This document shows, one piece after another, positions 1-7,849 of a stretch of 49,281 bases of DNA; position 1 is the first letter of the stretch; every line of letters starts with the position of its first letter. Both the position numbers and the translations under genes were made by a program. This DNA comes from an uncultured Mucilaginibacter sp. (lineage in GTDB: Bacteria > Bacteroidota > Bacteroidia > Sphingobacteriales > Sphingobacteriaceae). Where the stretch lies: assembly GCA_903927645.1 (NCBI GenBank), contig CAIYNX010000146.1, positions 1-49,281 of the forward strand. The letters are read 5' to 3'. The notes beneath the pieces were generated by a model. It saw only the letters and a list, made by a program, of their open reading frames with translations. It had not been told where the DNA came from and did no database searches.

Positions 1-114
1 AATAATTAATTATTTATATTTTATAAAAGTAAGAATTTTGATTCTTGGCATAGCAATTGCTTTTGTTTTAGAAAATTAAAATTGACTTTAGCTGGATGAG
101 CCATACTTTTCTAT

Positions 115-122
115 TATTTTTG
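115..122 (+). promoter_or_regulatory. Putative kup promoter, -7 element
   Basis: TATTTTTG matches the Bacteroidota -7 consensus TAnnTTTG and lies about 80 bp before the kup ATG. I do not see a well-placed -33 TTG, since the nearest TTGAC (82-86) is too far upstream, so this is a moderate call. Confidence 0.45.
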
Positions 123-200
123 CCCACCAAAATCCGGATGGACTACTTCTCTATTCACTTTTCCAAATTTAAAACATCTTTATTTATATTGAATTAATTT

Positions 201-2207
201 ATGAACTCACATATTAAGAACCTTTCATTTGCAGGTGCTTTAGTAACCCTTGGTATTATTTTTGGTGATATAGGTACCTCACCATTGTATGTATTTCAAA
301 CTTTGTTGGTTGAGGGAGGTAAGGTAAACGAAGGATTAGTACTAGGCTCAATTTCATGTATTTTTTGGACACTTACCTTACAAACAACTTTTAAATACAT
401 TTTTATAACCCTACAAGCTGATAACCATGGCGAGGGTGGGATTTTCTCGCTTTATGCATTGGTAAGACGTTATGGTAAATGGCTAGCCATTCCGGCAATA
501 ATAGGAGCCGGTACATTACTAGCCGATGGTATCATTACACCTCCTATTTCGGTAACTTCTGCTATTGAGGGACTAAATAATGTACCTGCCCTGAGTGATC
601 CTAAATTACACCCTGAGTTTTTGCCTGGCAGTACGCTCATTATTGGCTTGGTAATTGGCATAATTGTAGCATTGTTTTTCTTTCAACAATTTGGTACCAA
701 GGTTGTAGGTTCTGCTTTTGGTCCTATTATGTTACTTTGGTTTATAATGATTGGTACCCTGGGTTTACTTCAAATTTCGCATAATCCGGCTATTTTTAAA
801 GCTTTAAATCCATATTATGGGTATAAATTATTGATGGAACATAAAAACGGTTTCTGGTTATTAGGCGCAGTGTTTTTATGTACTACTGGTGCTGAAGCTT
901 TGTATTCTGACTTAGGCCATTGCGGTCGTAAAAATATTCAGGTAAGCTGGATTTTTGTTAAAACAACCTTAATATTAAGCTATTGCGGACAAGGTGCCTG
1001 GGTGCTATTACAGCCCAAAGGTACTAACTTTACCGGGGTAAATCCCTTTTACGCAATTGTACCAAATCCACATTTATTCATGATTCCTTGCGTTGCTTTG
1101 GCTACATTGGCAACAATCATCGCAAGTCAAGCGCTTATCAGTGGTTCATTTACCTTAATAAGCGAGGCTGTGAGTATGAATTTTTGGCCAAAAATAACAA
1201 TACGATATCCTTCTAATATTCGTGGTCAAATTTATATCCCCAGCATTAATTGGATTTTATGCATAGGCTGTATATTGGTTACGCTTTATTTCCAAAAGTC
1301 GGAACACATGACAGCTGCGTATGGCTTCTCCATTACCATTGCCATGCTCATGACCACCATTCTCATGTCGTACTTTATGCGTTATGTAAAACATTGGCCG
1401 GTTTGGTTGGTAGTAATCATATTATGTGTGTTTTTAACGGTTGAATTTTCATTTTTTATCACCAATGCTGCCAAATTATTAAAGCGGATATTCTTCGTAG
1501 TATTTGAAATAGCATTGATATTTACCATGTATATTTGGTTTAAAGCCAGAAAGATAAATAACCGATTCTTGAACTTTATCGACATAAAAGATAAAATACC
1601 TTTATTAAACGCCCTTAGTGCCGATTTATCAGTAAGTAAATATTGCACACACCTTATTTACTTAACCAAAGCCAACAATGCCAGGCAAATAGAAGAGAAA
1701 GTAATTTATTCAATATTAAGTCGTAAACCTAAACGTGCTGATACCTATTGGTTTATACATATTGAAACTACAAACGAGCCTTATACCATGGAATATGTGG
1801 TTGACCAGATTGAGCCCGGTAAAATTATCAGGGTTGAATTTAGGTTAGGTTTCCGTATACAACCAAGGGTAAATGTATTGTTCCGTAAAGTGGTAGAAGA
1901 TATGGTGGCTCGTAATGAAATTGACATTACCAGCCATTATGAATCTTTGCGTAAATTCAATATCACAGCCGATTTTAGATTTGTGATTATGGAAAAATTC
2001 CTTTCTTATAATAATTCATTCAGTGTTACGGAAGGATTTATTTTGAACAGCTATTTTGCTATTAAAAAGCTAGCCCAATCTGAAGCAAAAGCTTTTGGTT
2101 TAGATACTAGCGAGACTAATATTGAAAAGATACCTTTGGTGGTAAAACCAGTAGGCAATATAGTGCTTACGCGTATAGAAGAATCATCCCCATTTTATAT
2201 CCATTAA
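201..2207 (+). CDS. kup: KUP-family potassium uptake transporter
   Basis: Inner-membrane K+ uptake protein of the KUP/HAK/KT family, probably a K+/H+ symporter. The N-terminal GDIGTSPLYVF motif and the GGIFSLYALVRR segment are family hallmarks. About a dozen hydrophobic helices fill roughly the first 450 residues, followed by a hydrophilic cytoplasmic domain of about 200 residues. At 668 aa it is slightly longer than the E. coli protein (about 620). The ATG start gives MNSHIKNLSFAGALVTLG, as expected, with the glycine-rich first helix right after it. It stands alone, with a promoter candidate upstream and a strong hairpin terminator just past the stop, facing rsmA. Regulation is not evident. 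Family assignment is firm; ion specificity is taken from the family. Confidence 0.95.
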   Translation: MNSHIKNLSFAGALVTLGIIFGDIGTSPLYVFQTLLVEGGKVNEGLVLGSISCIFWTLTLQTTFKYIFITLQADNHGEGGIFSLYALVRRYGKWLAIPAIIGAGTLLADGIITPPISVTSAIEGLNNVPALSDPKLHPEFLPGSTLIIGLVIGIIVALFFFQQFGTKVVGSAFGPIMLLWFIMIGTLGLLQISHNPAIFKALNPYYGYKLLMEHKNGFWLLGAVFLCTTGAEALYSDLGHCGRKNIQVSWIFVKTTLILSYCGQGAWVLLQPKGTNFTGVNPFYAIVPNPHLFMIPCVALATLATIIASQALISGSFTLISEAVSMNFWPKITIRYPSNIRGQIYIPSINWILCIGCILVTLYFQKSEHMTAAYGFSITIAMLMTTILMSYFMRYVKHWPVWLVVIILCVFLTVEFSFFITNAAKLLKRIFFVVFEIALIFTMYIWFKARKINNRFLNFIDIKDKIPLLNALSADLSVSKYCTHLIYLTKANNARQIEEKVIYSILSRKPKRADTYWFIHIETTNEPYTMEYVVDQIEPGKIIRVEFRLGFRIQPRVNVLFRKVVEDMVARNEIDITSHYESLRKFNITADFRFVIMEKFLSYNNSFSVTEGFILNSYFAIKKLAQSEAKAFGLDTSETNIEKIPLVVKPVGNIVLTRIEESSPFYIH

Positions 2208-2246
2208 TAAAAAAGGGTGCCTGTAAAAAACAGGCACCCTTTTTTA
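2208..2246. terminator. Bidirectional rho-independent terminator kup/rsmA
   Basis: Perfect 9-bp stem GGGTGCCTG/CAGGCACCC with a 7-nt A-rich loop, flanked by an A-run on the left and a T-run on the right. It can therefore stop both the rightward kup transcript and the leftward rsmA transcript. Confidence 0.9.
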
Positions 2247-2266
2247 TTTACGGGGAATAACTAAAA

Positions 2267-3046
2267 TTATCTTGCGAATGTAATTTTATTTGTAAGGTTC
2301 ACAAAATCAGCAACTGATAAACGTTCTGCCCTGAGGTCAAGTATTGGTTCATCTGTTAGTTTTTCTTTATTTATAAGCGAAGAAACCGCATTGCGCAAAG
2401 TTTTTCGTCGTTGATTAAAGCCCGCTTTTACTACGAGCCAAAAAAGTTTCTCATCGCAATTTAAAGTGCTTACCTCATTGCGGGTAAGCCTTATTACCGC
2501 AGATAATACCTTGGGTGGCGGATTAAAAACCCCGGCTTTAACGGTAAACAAATATTCAACTTGATAGTAGGTTTGTAAAAAAACACTTAAAATTCCATAT
2601 TCCTTGCTACCAGGCTTGGCCGAACACCGTTCAGCTACTTCTTTCTGAAACATGCCAACAACTTCAACAACTTGATGCCTGTTTTCTAATATCTTGAATA
2701 AAATTTGCGAGGATATATTGTAAGGAAAATTTCCAATAATTCCCAAGGCGCCGCCAAAATAGGAAGTAAAATCCATTGCCAGAAAATCGGCATTGATCAA
2801 TCTATTTCCTAGTTGAGGGTATTTTTTTTGTAGGTACAGGTATGATTCCGTATCAATGTCAATCATAAAAACCTCCAATGCGGCATTGCCTAATAAAAAA
2901 TCAGACAGAATACCCATACCAGGACCAACTTCCAATACCTGATGGTACCGATTAGCGGGCTTTAAGCTGGCAACAATTTTTGCTGCAATATTTTTATCAG
3001 TTAAAAAATGTTGTCCTAAATACTTTTTTGCCCTTACTAAAGTCAT
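2267..3046 (-). CDS. rsmA: 16S rRNA (A1518/A1519-N6)-dimethyltransferase RsmA
   Basis: Dimethylates two adjacent adenines in the 3'-terminal helix 45 of 16S rRNA using SAM, a late step in small-subunit assembly. The N-terminal KKYLGQHFLTD, the SAM-binding EVGPGMGILSDFLL and the catalytic NFPYNISSQILF motif are all present, with the usual C-terminal helical domain (VKAGFNQRRKTLRNA). The ORF track starts 10 codons earlier. I prefer the ATG at 3046 (MTLVRAKKYLGQ), which leaves 259 aa and matches the usual family N-terminus. The earlier ATG at 3076 adds a poorly conserved leader and cannot be excluded. It ends 20 bp from the shared terminator with kup and diverges from pdxA, an arrangement reminiscent of the proteobacterial rsmA-pdxA neighbourhood although there the genes are co-directional. 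Confidence 0.95.
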   Translation of the reverse strand: MTLVRAKKYLGQHFLTDKNIAAKIVASLKPANRYHQVLEVGPGMGILSDFLLGNAALEVFMIDIDTESYLYLQKKYPQLGNRLINADFLAMDFTSYFGGALGIIGNFPYNISSQILFKILENRHQVVEVVGMFQKEVAERCSAKPGSKEYGILSVFLQTYYQVEYLFTVKAGVFNPPPKVLSAVIRLTRNEVSTLNCDEKLFWLVVKAGFNQRRKTLRNAVSSLINKEKLTDEPILDLRAERLSVADFVNLTNKITFAR

Positions 3047-3229
3047 CTCCAAATAAATATTGAGCAAATTATACATATTTGTGCTTTAATTAGAACAAAT
3101 TTTTTAATTATTCATATAACCGGAATTTGGGACTGGTAAAATATTCCTTAATTGGTTAAATGAAAAATTTAAGCTTAAATTGCGGCCCAATACCCAAAAA
3201 GGAACCTAAATGGGCATTTAGTAAAAAAA

Positions 3230-4294
3230 ATGAGCGGAAAACTTAAAATTGGTATCAGTATTGGTGATGTTAATGGCATTGGATTAGAAATAATAATTAA
3301 AACCCTTGCTGAGAGTAAAATATATGATTATTGTGTGCCTATTGTTTATGGTCACACAAAAGTAGCTTCCTTTTATAAGCGTTCAGTTAATGTAAATGAG
3401 CTTAATTTTACGGTAATAAATCATGCATCAGAAACATATGGAAAAGATCATAAAAAGCCTTTTATGATTAATTGTTGGGAAAACGATGTTAAAATTGAGC
3501 CAGGTACCCCGAATGTTGAGGTTGGCAAATATGCCTTTCTTTCGCTTGAAAGGGCAACGGCAGATTTGATTAAGGGTGAGATAAGTGCTTTGGTTACCGC
3601 ACCAATAAATAAAGACACCATTCAAGGTGAGGATTTTAATTTTCCGGGGCATACCGAATACTTGCAAGACCGTGATGGTGCTTCTGGCTCATTGATGTTT
3701 ATGGTGAGTGATACCTTACGAATTGGTTTAGTAACCGGCCATATACCTATTGCCAAGGTAGCAGATCATATTACCTCCGAAAAAATAGTTGGCAAACTTA
3801 AATTAATGGATGCCAGTTTGCGCAATGATTTTTGGGTACGTAAACCTAAGATTGCCGTTTTGGGACTAAATCCGCATGCCGGAGATAATGGTTTGATTGG
3901 CGAAGAAGAAAAAGCCATCATTTCGCCTGCCATTGAGGAAGCCAAAAATCAAAACATAATGGCATTTGGTCCTTTTGCTGCTGATGGCTTTTTTGCCAAT
4001 GGTACTTACCATCAATTTGATGCTGTTTTGGCCATGTACCATGATCAGGGTTTGATCCCTTTTAAACAAATCGCTTTTGAATCGGGTGTAAACTTTACTG
4101 CTGGCCTTAACTTTGTACGAACTTCTCCCGACCACGGTACGGCCTATGATATTGCTGGAAAAAATCTTGCCTCAGAGGTTTCCTTTCGTGAAGCCATATT
4201 TACCGCGCTGCACATTGTTAAAAACCGCAATGAAAACTTGGAATTAAACGAAAACCCCTTAAAGTTTACCAAATTGAGTAGAGATAGGGATTGA
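3230..4294 (+). CDS. pdxA: 4-hydroxythreonine-4-phosphate dehydrogenase PdxA
   Basis: NAD-dependent oxidation and decarboxylation of 4-phosphohydroxy-L-threonine in the DXP-dependent pyridoxal 5'-phosphate pathway; a cytoplasmic, divalent-metal-dependent dimer. Visible signatures are the start KIGISIGDVNGIGLEI, the active-site FPGHTEYL, the metal-site histidine in LNPHAGDNG, and MYHDQGLIPFK with FVRTSPDHGTAYDIAG near the C-terminus. At 354 aa it is close to the family's usual length of 330-360. It diverges from rsmA across about 180 bp and converges on the MFS gene with only 7 bp between stop codons and no hairpin visible between them. The presence of PdxA implies that this organism uses the pdxA/pdxJ route, but pdxJ is not in the window. 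Confidence 0.96.
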   Translation: MSGKLKIGISIGDVNGIGLEIIIKTLAESKIYDYCVPIVYGHTKVASFYKRSVNVNELNFTVINHASETYGKDHKKPFMINCWENDVKIEPGTPNVEVGKYAFLSLERATADLIKGEISALVTAPINKDTIQGEDFNFPGHTEYLQDRDGASGSLMFMVSDTLRIGLVTGHIPIAKVADHITSEKIVGKLKLMDASLRNDFWVRKPKIAVLGLNPHAGDNGLIGEEEKAIISPAIEEAKNQNIMAFGPFAADGFFANGTYHQFDAVLAMYHDQGLIPFKQIAFESGVNFTAGLNFVRTSPDHGTAYDIAGKNLASEVSFREAIFTALHIVKNRNENLELNENPLKFTKLSRDRD

Positions 4295-4301
4295 TTTTAC
4301 C

Positions 4302-5501
4302 TTAGTTGTTTTTTAACTGCGTTTTTTGACGATTAAATAGATGGATAATAAGCGTAATAGTGGACAGTATTAATCCGATTGCGCAAACACCATTCCATTG
4401 GTAAGATTTCCAAAGCTGGGTTACCAAAAAAGTGCCTATTGAACCACCTATGAAATAACTTACCATATAAACCGTATTTATTCGGTTGCGTGCCGAAGGA
4501 TTTAAAGAAAAGATGATGGACTGGTTGGAAATATGTGTAGCCTGTACGCCCATATCCAGAACAATAACCCCAATAACAAGTCCAATTATACTATGTGCCG
4601 AAAAATAAAAGATGATAAAGGATACTATAATTAGTAAGATGCTGAAGCCTGATAACCTGTAAGCGTCCATTTTATCACTTAAACGGCCCATCAGTCCTGC
4701 AGCCAATGCCCCAAAAGCACCTACTAGGCCAAACTCGCCTGCAACACCACTTCCCATATTAAAATTTTGTTTTAGGAGGAATACAATGGTTGTCCAAAAT
4801 GCGCTGAAACATGCAAAGCAAAGTGCTCCACGCAATGCTGCTAATCTGAGTTTGGGTTCTGTTTTTACAAGGTTAAAAATGGAGGTCATAAGACTTTTAT
4901 AAGTGCCCTTATAATCAGGTGCTACCTCTGGCAAATACAAACCGATTAATATCCAAATAGCAATCATTAAGCCGGCCGCAGAATAAAATACCATTCGCCA
5001 GCCAAATAGTGCGCCAACATAACCACTAAAAGTGCGCGAAACTAAAATACCTATTAGTAGGCCACTCATTATTACGCCAATTTTTTTGCCACGCTCTTGT
5101 GGCTTGGCTAAATGTGCAGCCATGGGTACCAATAATTGTGGTACCATCGAGCTCGTTCCTAAAAGAAAGCTACCAATAACCAGCAAATTGATATTAGTAG
5201 CCGAAGCGGTAAGAATAGCCGATAGTACAATGAAAAAAAACAAAATCATCATAAGCCTTTTGCGTTTTACCATATCAGCTAAAGGTGCTAAAAGAAGCAT
5301 GCCAGTTGCATATCCAATTTGTGTAGCTATTGATACCTCTCCAGCTTTTGCTTTGCTGCAGTGAAAGGTAATGGAAATGTCATCCAGTAAAGGTTGGTTA
5401 TAGTATAGATTAGCAACCACCAAACCGGTGGCAACTGTCATAACCCAAAGTGTAAAGGTTGTTAATTCTGGATGTGGATGATTTGAATTATTTGCCGACA
5501 T
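4302..5501 (-). CDS. Major facilitator superfamily transporter, substrate unknown
   Basis: Inner-membrane secondary transporter with about 12 predicted helices in 399 aa, the standard MFS size. The loop after helix 2 reads PLADMVKRKRLMM, matching the MFS motif A (G-x-x-x-D-x-x-x-R/K-R/K), and the second half repeats this as GRLSDKMDAYR. The N-terminus (FTLWVMTVATGLVVANLYYNQPLL) resembles the DHA1-type exporters annotated generically as MFS in Bacteroidota. The ORF-track start is a TTG two codons upstream; the ATG at 5501 (MSANNSNHPHPE) is preferred. The gene is convergent with pdxA. Upstream lies the long AT-rich gap. The substrate cannot be deduced from sequence; efflux of small metabolites or drugs is the usual role. 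Confidence 0.85.
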   Translation of the reverse strand: MSANNSNHPHPELTTFTLWVMTVATGLVVANLYYNQPLLDDISITFHCSKAKAGEVSIATQIGYATGMLLLAPLADMVKRKRLMMILFFFIVLSAILTASATNINLLVIGSFLLGTSSMVPQLLVPMAAHLAKPQERGKKIGVIMSGLLIGILVSRTFSGYVGALFGWRMVFYSAAGLMIAIWILIGLYLPEVAPDYKGTYKSLMTSIFNLVKTEPKLRLAALRGALCFACFSAFWTTIVFLLKQNFNMGSGVAGEFGLVGAFGALAAGLMGRLSDKMDAYRLSGFSILLIIVSFIIFYFSAHSIIGLVIGVIVLDMGVQATHISNQSIIFSLNPSARNRINTVYMVSYFIGGSIGTFLVTQLWKSYQWNGVCAIGLILSTITLIIHLFNRQKTQLKNN

Positions 5502-5985
5502 ATGCAATTATAAAAAAATACTAACAATGAATTGAAAAGATTGGCCCAATTAAAAAGAATAGGATCAATTATTTAAAATTTGGATAATGCCTAAATAACA
5601 ATGAAAAATTTGACATAAATTTCACTTGATCCAAAATTCAAAAAAGTCGCTATTATTTTATTTTTTTAAAGAAAAAATCAAAAAAATGTCTGTTTTTTCG
5701 GTTAAATTATATTTTATGCATTAAAATAAGCGTCAAAAACATGAAATAGCTGTTTTTTTCATTGATTTTAAACTAAAATTTTGGTGTTTTTGAAAAATAT
5801 TTAAAAAATCAGGAAAATAATTCAAAAAAAAGCTAGTAAACCGCTTGTTTTAAAAATTTACGATTTTTTTAAAAAAATTATTAAATTTTTAATAAAATGT
5901 TTGTATTTTTGAAAATCGAATAGGAACAAATAGGTTTATTGCAAAATTATTACAATAAAAGCTGCAAAGATTTAAAAGTTTATGT
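5502..5985. other. Long, extremely AT-rich non-coding stretch
   Basis: About 480 bp without a credible ORF on either strand, dense in A- and T-tracts and visibly poorer in G+C than its surroundings. A second TAnnTTTG-like element (TATTTTTG, 5904-5911) occurs near its right end. No DnaA-box cluster, repeat array or decayed gene was recognised. Parts presumably act as the promoter region for the MFS gene (leftward) and for the small transcript at 6.0 kb (rightward). Confidence 0.5.
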
Positions 5986-5993
5986 TATATTTG
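5986..5993 (+). promoter_or_regulatory. Putative promoter of the 6.0 kb small transcript
   Basis: TATATTTG followed by C is an exact TAnnTTTG(C) -7 element. Start of transcription would fall around 6000, about 45 bp before a strong terminator hairpin, with no start codon ATG in between. The -33 element is not obvious. Confidence 0.5.
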
Positions 5994-5999
5994 CAGTGT

Positions 6000-6079
6000 A
6001 ATTTTTAATTAGTCTTCTCATAATTTAGGTTTATAATTGGTTAGTAAAGGCCCCTGCCCATCAGGGGCTTTACTTTTTT
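6000..6079 (+). ncRNA. Candidate small non-coding RNA (about 80 nt)
   Basis: Inferred from a -7 promoter element at 5986-5993, a rho-independent terminator at 6043-6079, and the absence of any ATG-started ORF between them. The 5' part is unstructured and AU-rich (contains AGTCTTCTCATAATTTAGG); the 3' part is the GC-rich terminator stem. It does not have the size or central bubble of 6S RNA, and I do not recognise a known family. An alternative is that the hairpin simply ends a longer leader transcript started at about 5918. Expression is not proven. Confidence 0.4.
6043..6079 (+). terminator. Rho-independent terminator
   Basis: AGTAAAGGCCCCTG pairs with CAGGGGCTTTACT (a single bulged G) around a 5-nt loop CCCAT, followed by TTTTTT. 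This is one of the strongest hairpins in the window yet it follows no protein gene, which is what suggests a small RNA here. Confidence 0.85.
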
Positions 6080-6135
6080 ATAATAATTTGTTAATATTTT
6101 ATTAATCTTAATAAAATTCAATAATGAAAATACAC

Positions 6136-6165
6136 TTTGCGATTATTTAAATTTTACTATTTTTG
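6136..6165 (+). promoter_or_regulatory. tRNA-Ala promoter
   Basis: TTTG at 6136-6139 and TATTTTTG at 6158-6165 are separated by 18 bp, an essentially ideal Bacteroidota -33/-7 pair, about 50 bp before the tRNA 5' end. Confidence 0.75.
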
Positions 6166-6217
6166 CCGTCCCTGAAAAGTGTAAAAACAAAACAGGTAAC
6201 AATAATAATTTCAAAAG

Positions 6218-6291
<74 letters not shown>

Positions 6292-6300
6292 CCTGATAAT

Positions 6301-6340
6301 AAGGCTTTTGGCTTAATAGCTTAAAGCCTTTTTTATTTTT
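6301..6340 (+). terminator. tRNA-Ala terminator
   Basis: AAGGCTTT pairs with AAAGCCTT around a TA-rich loop, followed by TTTTATTTTT, starting ten bases after the tRNA 3' end. Confidence 0.85.
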
Positions 6341-6628
6341 TGAAGGTAAGGGTTTATACCTAAATACAGGTCAATTTAAGGTTGATCAATTTAGTAGATG
6401 AAATTAATTAATTCAGCAATTACCACTTAAAAGTATGACTTAGCCTTTTATTTAGTAAATAAAAGAACCACCAGATGGATAAATGGTCTTAAATTAAACT
6501 TAAGTAATTCGATAATATCGTTAAAACAGCTTTAAACAGCGGTAGTTATGAACCCAATTAAATTGAAACACTAATTGTTGTAATTTTCTAAGATTATTTC
6601 TTAGTAAATTAAACTGGCTTAAATTGTT
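6341..6628. other. Intergenic, nothing recognised
   Basis: About 290 bp between the tRNA terminator and the end of the leftward secreted-protein gene. Only a small palindrome TTTTATTTagtAAATAAAA (about 6448-6466) stands out; it could act as a weak transcription stop for either direction. No ORF and no promoter consensus were seen. Confidence 0.4.
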
Positions 6629-7414
6629 TTACCGTTCAACCATTTCTTCAAATTTTAATTCTAGTATTGCTACCATTGCGGCAGATAGGATCAATTTAAA
6701 CTTAGGGTCGAGGCGCTTATCGAGCCAAATAATATTGCGATTCATAGGGAAAAAACCCCCACCATAAAATTGGATAGCTGAATAGGAACGGCCGTTTTCA
6801 ACCAATTCATATCCTAGTGCCGGAGGCACCATGCTATTGCCTTTATTTTCACCGGTAACCATAAAAATTTGAATACGTCTTTTACCATCTGTTAAAAACG
6901 CATCGTATTTGTTTTGTGTTTTTGTACCTGACTCGTCCTTCATAACCAAAGCCCATGATTCGCTGGTATCGCCATTAAGCGAAATAAGTGCCGAAAAGTT
7001 CATTGATTGCCTCAGTGTTTCATCATCGCCCCAACTAAAATTATTAAATATGCGCAGCGAGTTTTGCTGTTGTAGCTGTATGTTTTTTGCAGCATTTACC
7101 TTAGCGGTATCAGTGCCACCACCTGCCAATACAAATGAAAATTTTTGAGATGATTTGCTCTCTGTTTTGGTTTCTAAAAAATTGCTCGAACTGCTTGACC
7201 TTGTCCAACCTACCTTGCCCGATACCACAGCATAATCACCAAATTTGAATTTTTGCATTTTCCCAAAAAATGAGGAGCCTAACTTTACCTTTAACATATC
7301 CGCATTGGCACTCAAACTGTCGCTAATGGCTATGTTTTTTTGTGCAAAAGCATTTATGCTAACACACAAAACTGTTAAAACAATAAAATAGGTTTTTATT
7401 AACTGAGGCTTCAT
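6629..7414 (-). CDS. Secreted protein of unknown function
   Basis: I do not recognise a family. The 261-aa product starts with a clear Sec signal peptide (MKPQLIKTYFIVLTVLCVSINAFAQ; cleavage expected after AFA or AFAQ), so it is exported to the periplasm or beyond. The mature part begins with a short segment (FFGKMQKFKFGDYAVVSGKVGW), then a Ser/Lys-rich low-complexity stretch, a Gly/Thr turn, and a C-terminal half that looks beta-rich with one hydrophobic run (LILSAAMVAILELKF). No lipobox and no T9SS C-terminal domain are seen. It is isolated: tRNA-Ala downstream, a divergent GMC oxidoreductase upstream. Composition resembles the neighbouring genes, so there is no sign of recent transfer. Confidence 0.8.
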   Translation of the reverse strand: MKPQLIKTYFIVLTVLCVSINAFAQKNIAISDSLSANADMLKVKLGSSFFGKMQKFKFGDYAVVSGKVGWTRSSSSSNFLETKTESKSSQKFSFVLAGGGTDTAKVNAAKNIQLQQQNSLRIFNNFSWGDDETLRQSMNFSALISLNGDTSESWALVMKDESGTKTQNKYDAFLTDGKRRIQIFMVTGENKGNSMVPPALGYELVENGRSYSAIQFYGGGFFPMNRNIIWLDKRLDPKFKLILSAAMVAILELKFEEMVER

Positions 7415-7849
7415 ATTGTTGGATTTTAAGGGTAAATACTAAAATTTAAATAATGATATATTTTAAAAAGAAGACATTTTTAGTTTTTTATTAGCTCATA
7501 ATTAACTGGTTAGCTATTGGAAAATCGCATTTTTGGAAATTCATTATAAATGTAATTATATTTTTTATTATCGAAGTTTTTTTTTCTAGCTAAAAACATA
7601 ATAATTCAGGCAGGGATTTGGTGGGTTTTCAGGTATTAATTTTCGATATCCATTGATGTAGTTTGCCAATAACAGATTATTAAAACGTATTAATTTTTTG
7701 AAATTCGAATAAAATTGCCCAATCAATTTTTATAAGCCATCTTTTTAAATTTATTTTCAAAGATCATTTAAAACAATTTCATCTTAGTACTATAGTTTAT
7801 TCTTTTCATTATTTACTATATTAGCTATTCAATTATAAAACCAATAATT
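7415..7849. other. Divergent intergenic region, regulatory content unclear
   Basis: About 435 bp between two divergent genes. It is AT-rich with several T-tracts. No exact TAnnTTTG element, no ORF and no remnant of a gluconate-dehydrogenase subunit 3 gene (the usual upstream partner of this GMC family) were found. Promoters for both neighbours must lie here but I cannot place them. Confidence 0.4.

Noticed and set aside
3047-3076. The earlier ATG of rsmA as its start
   Set aside because: It adds ten residues with no resemblance to the family N-terminus; MTLVRAKKYLGQHF is the usual beginning. Not fully excluded.
6000-6079. Candidate small RNA as 6S RNA or as a riboswitch for the next gene
   Set aside because: Too short and without the central bubble of 6S RNA; the next feature is a tRNA with its own promoter, so there is no gene for a riboswitch to control.
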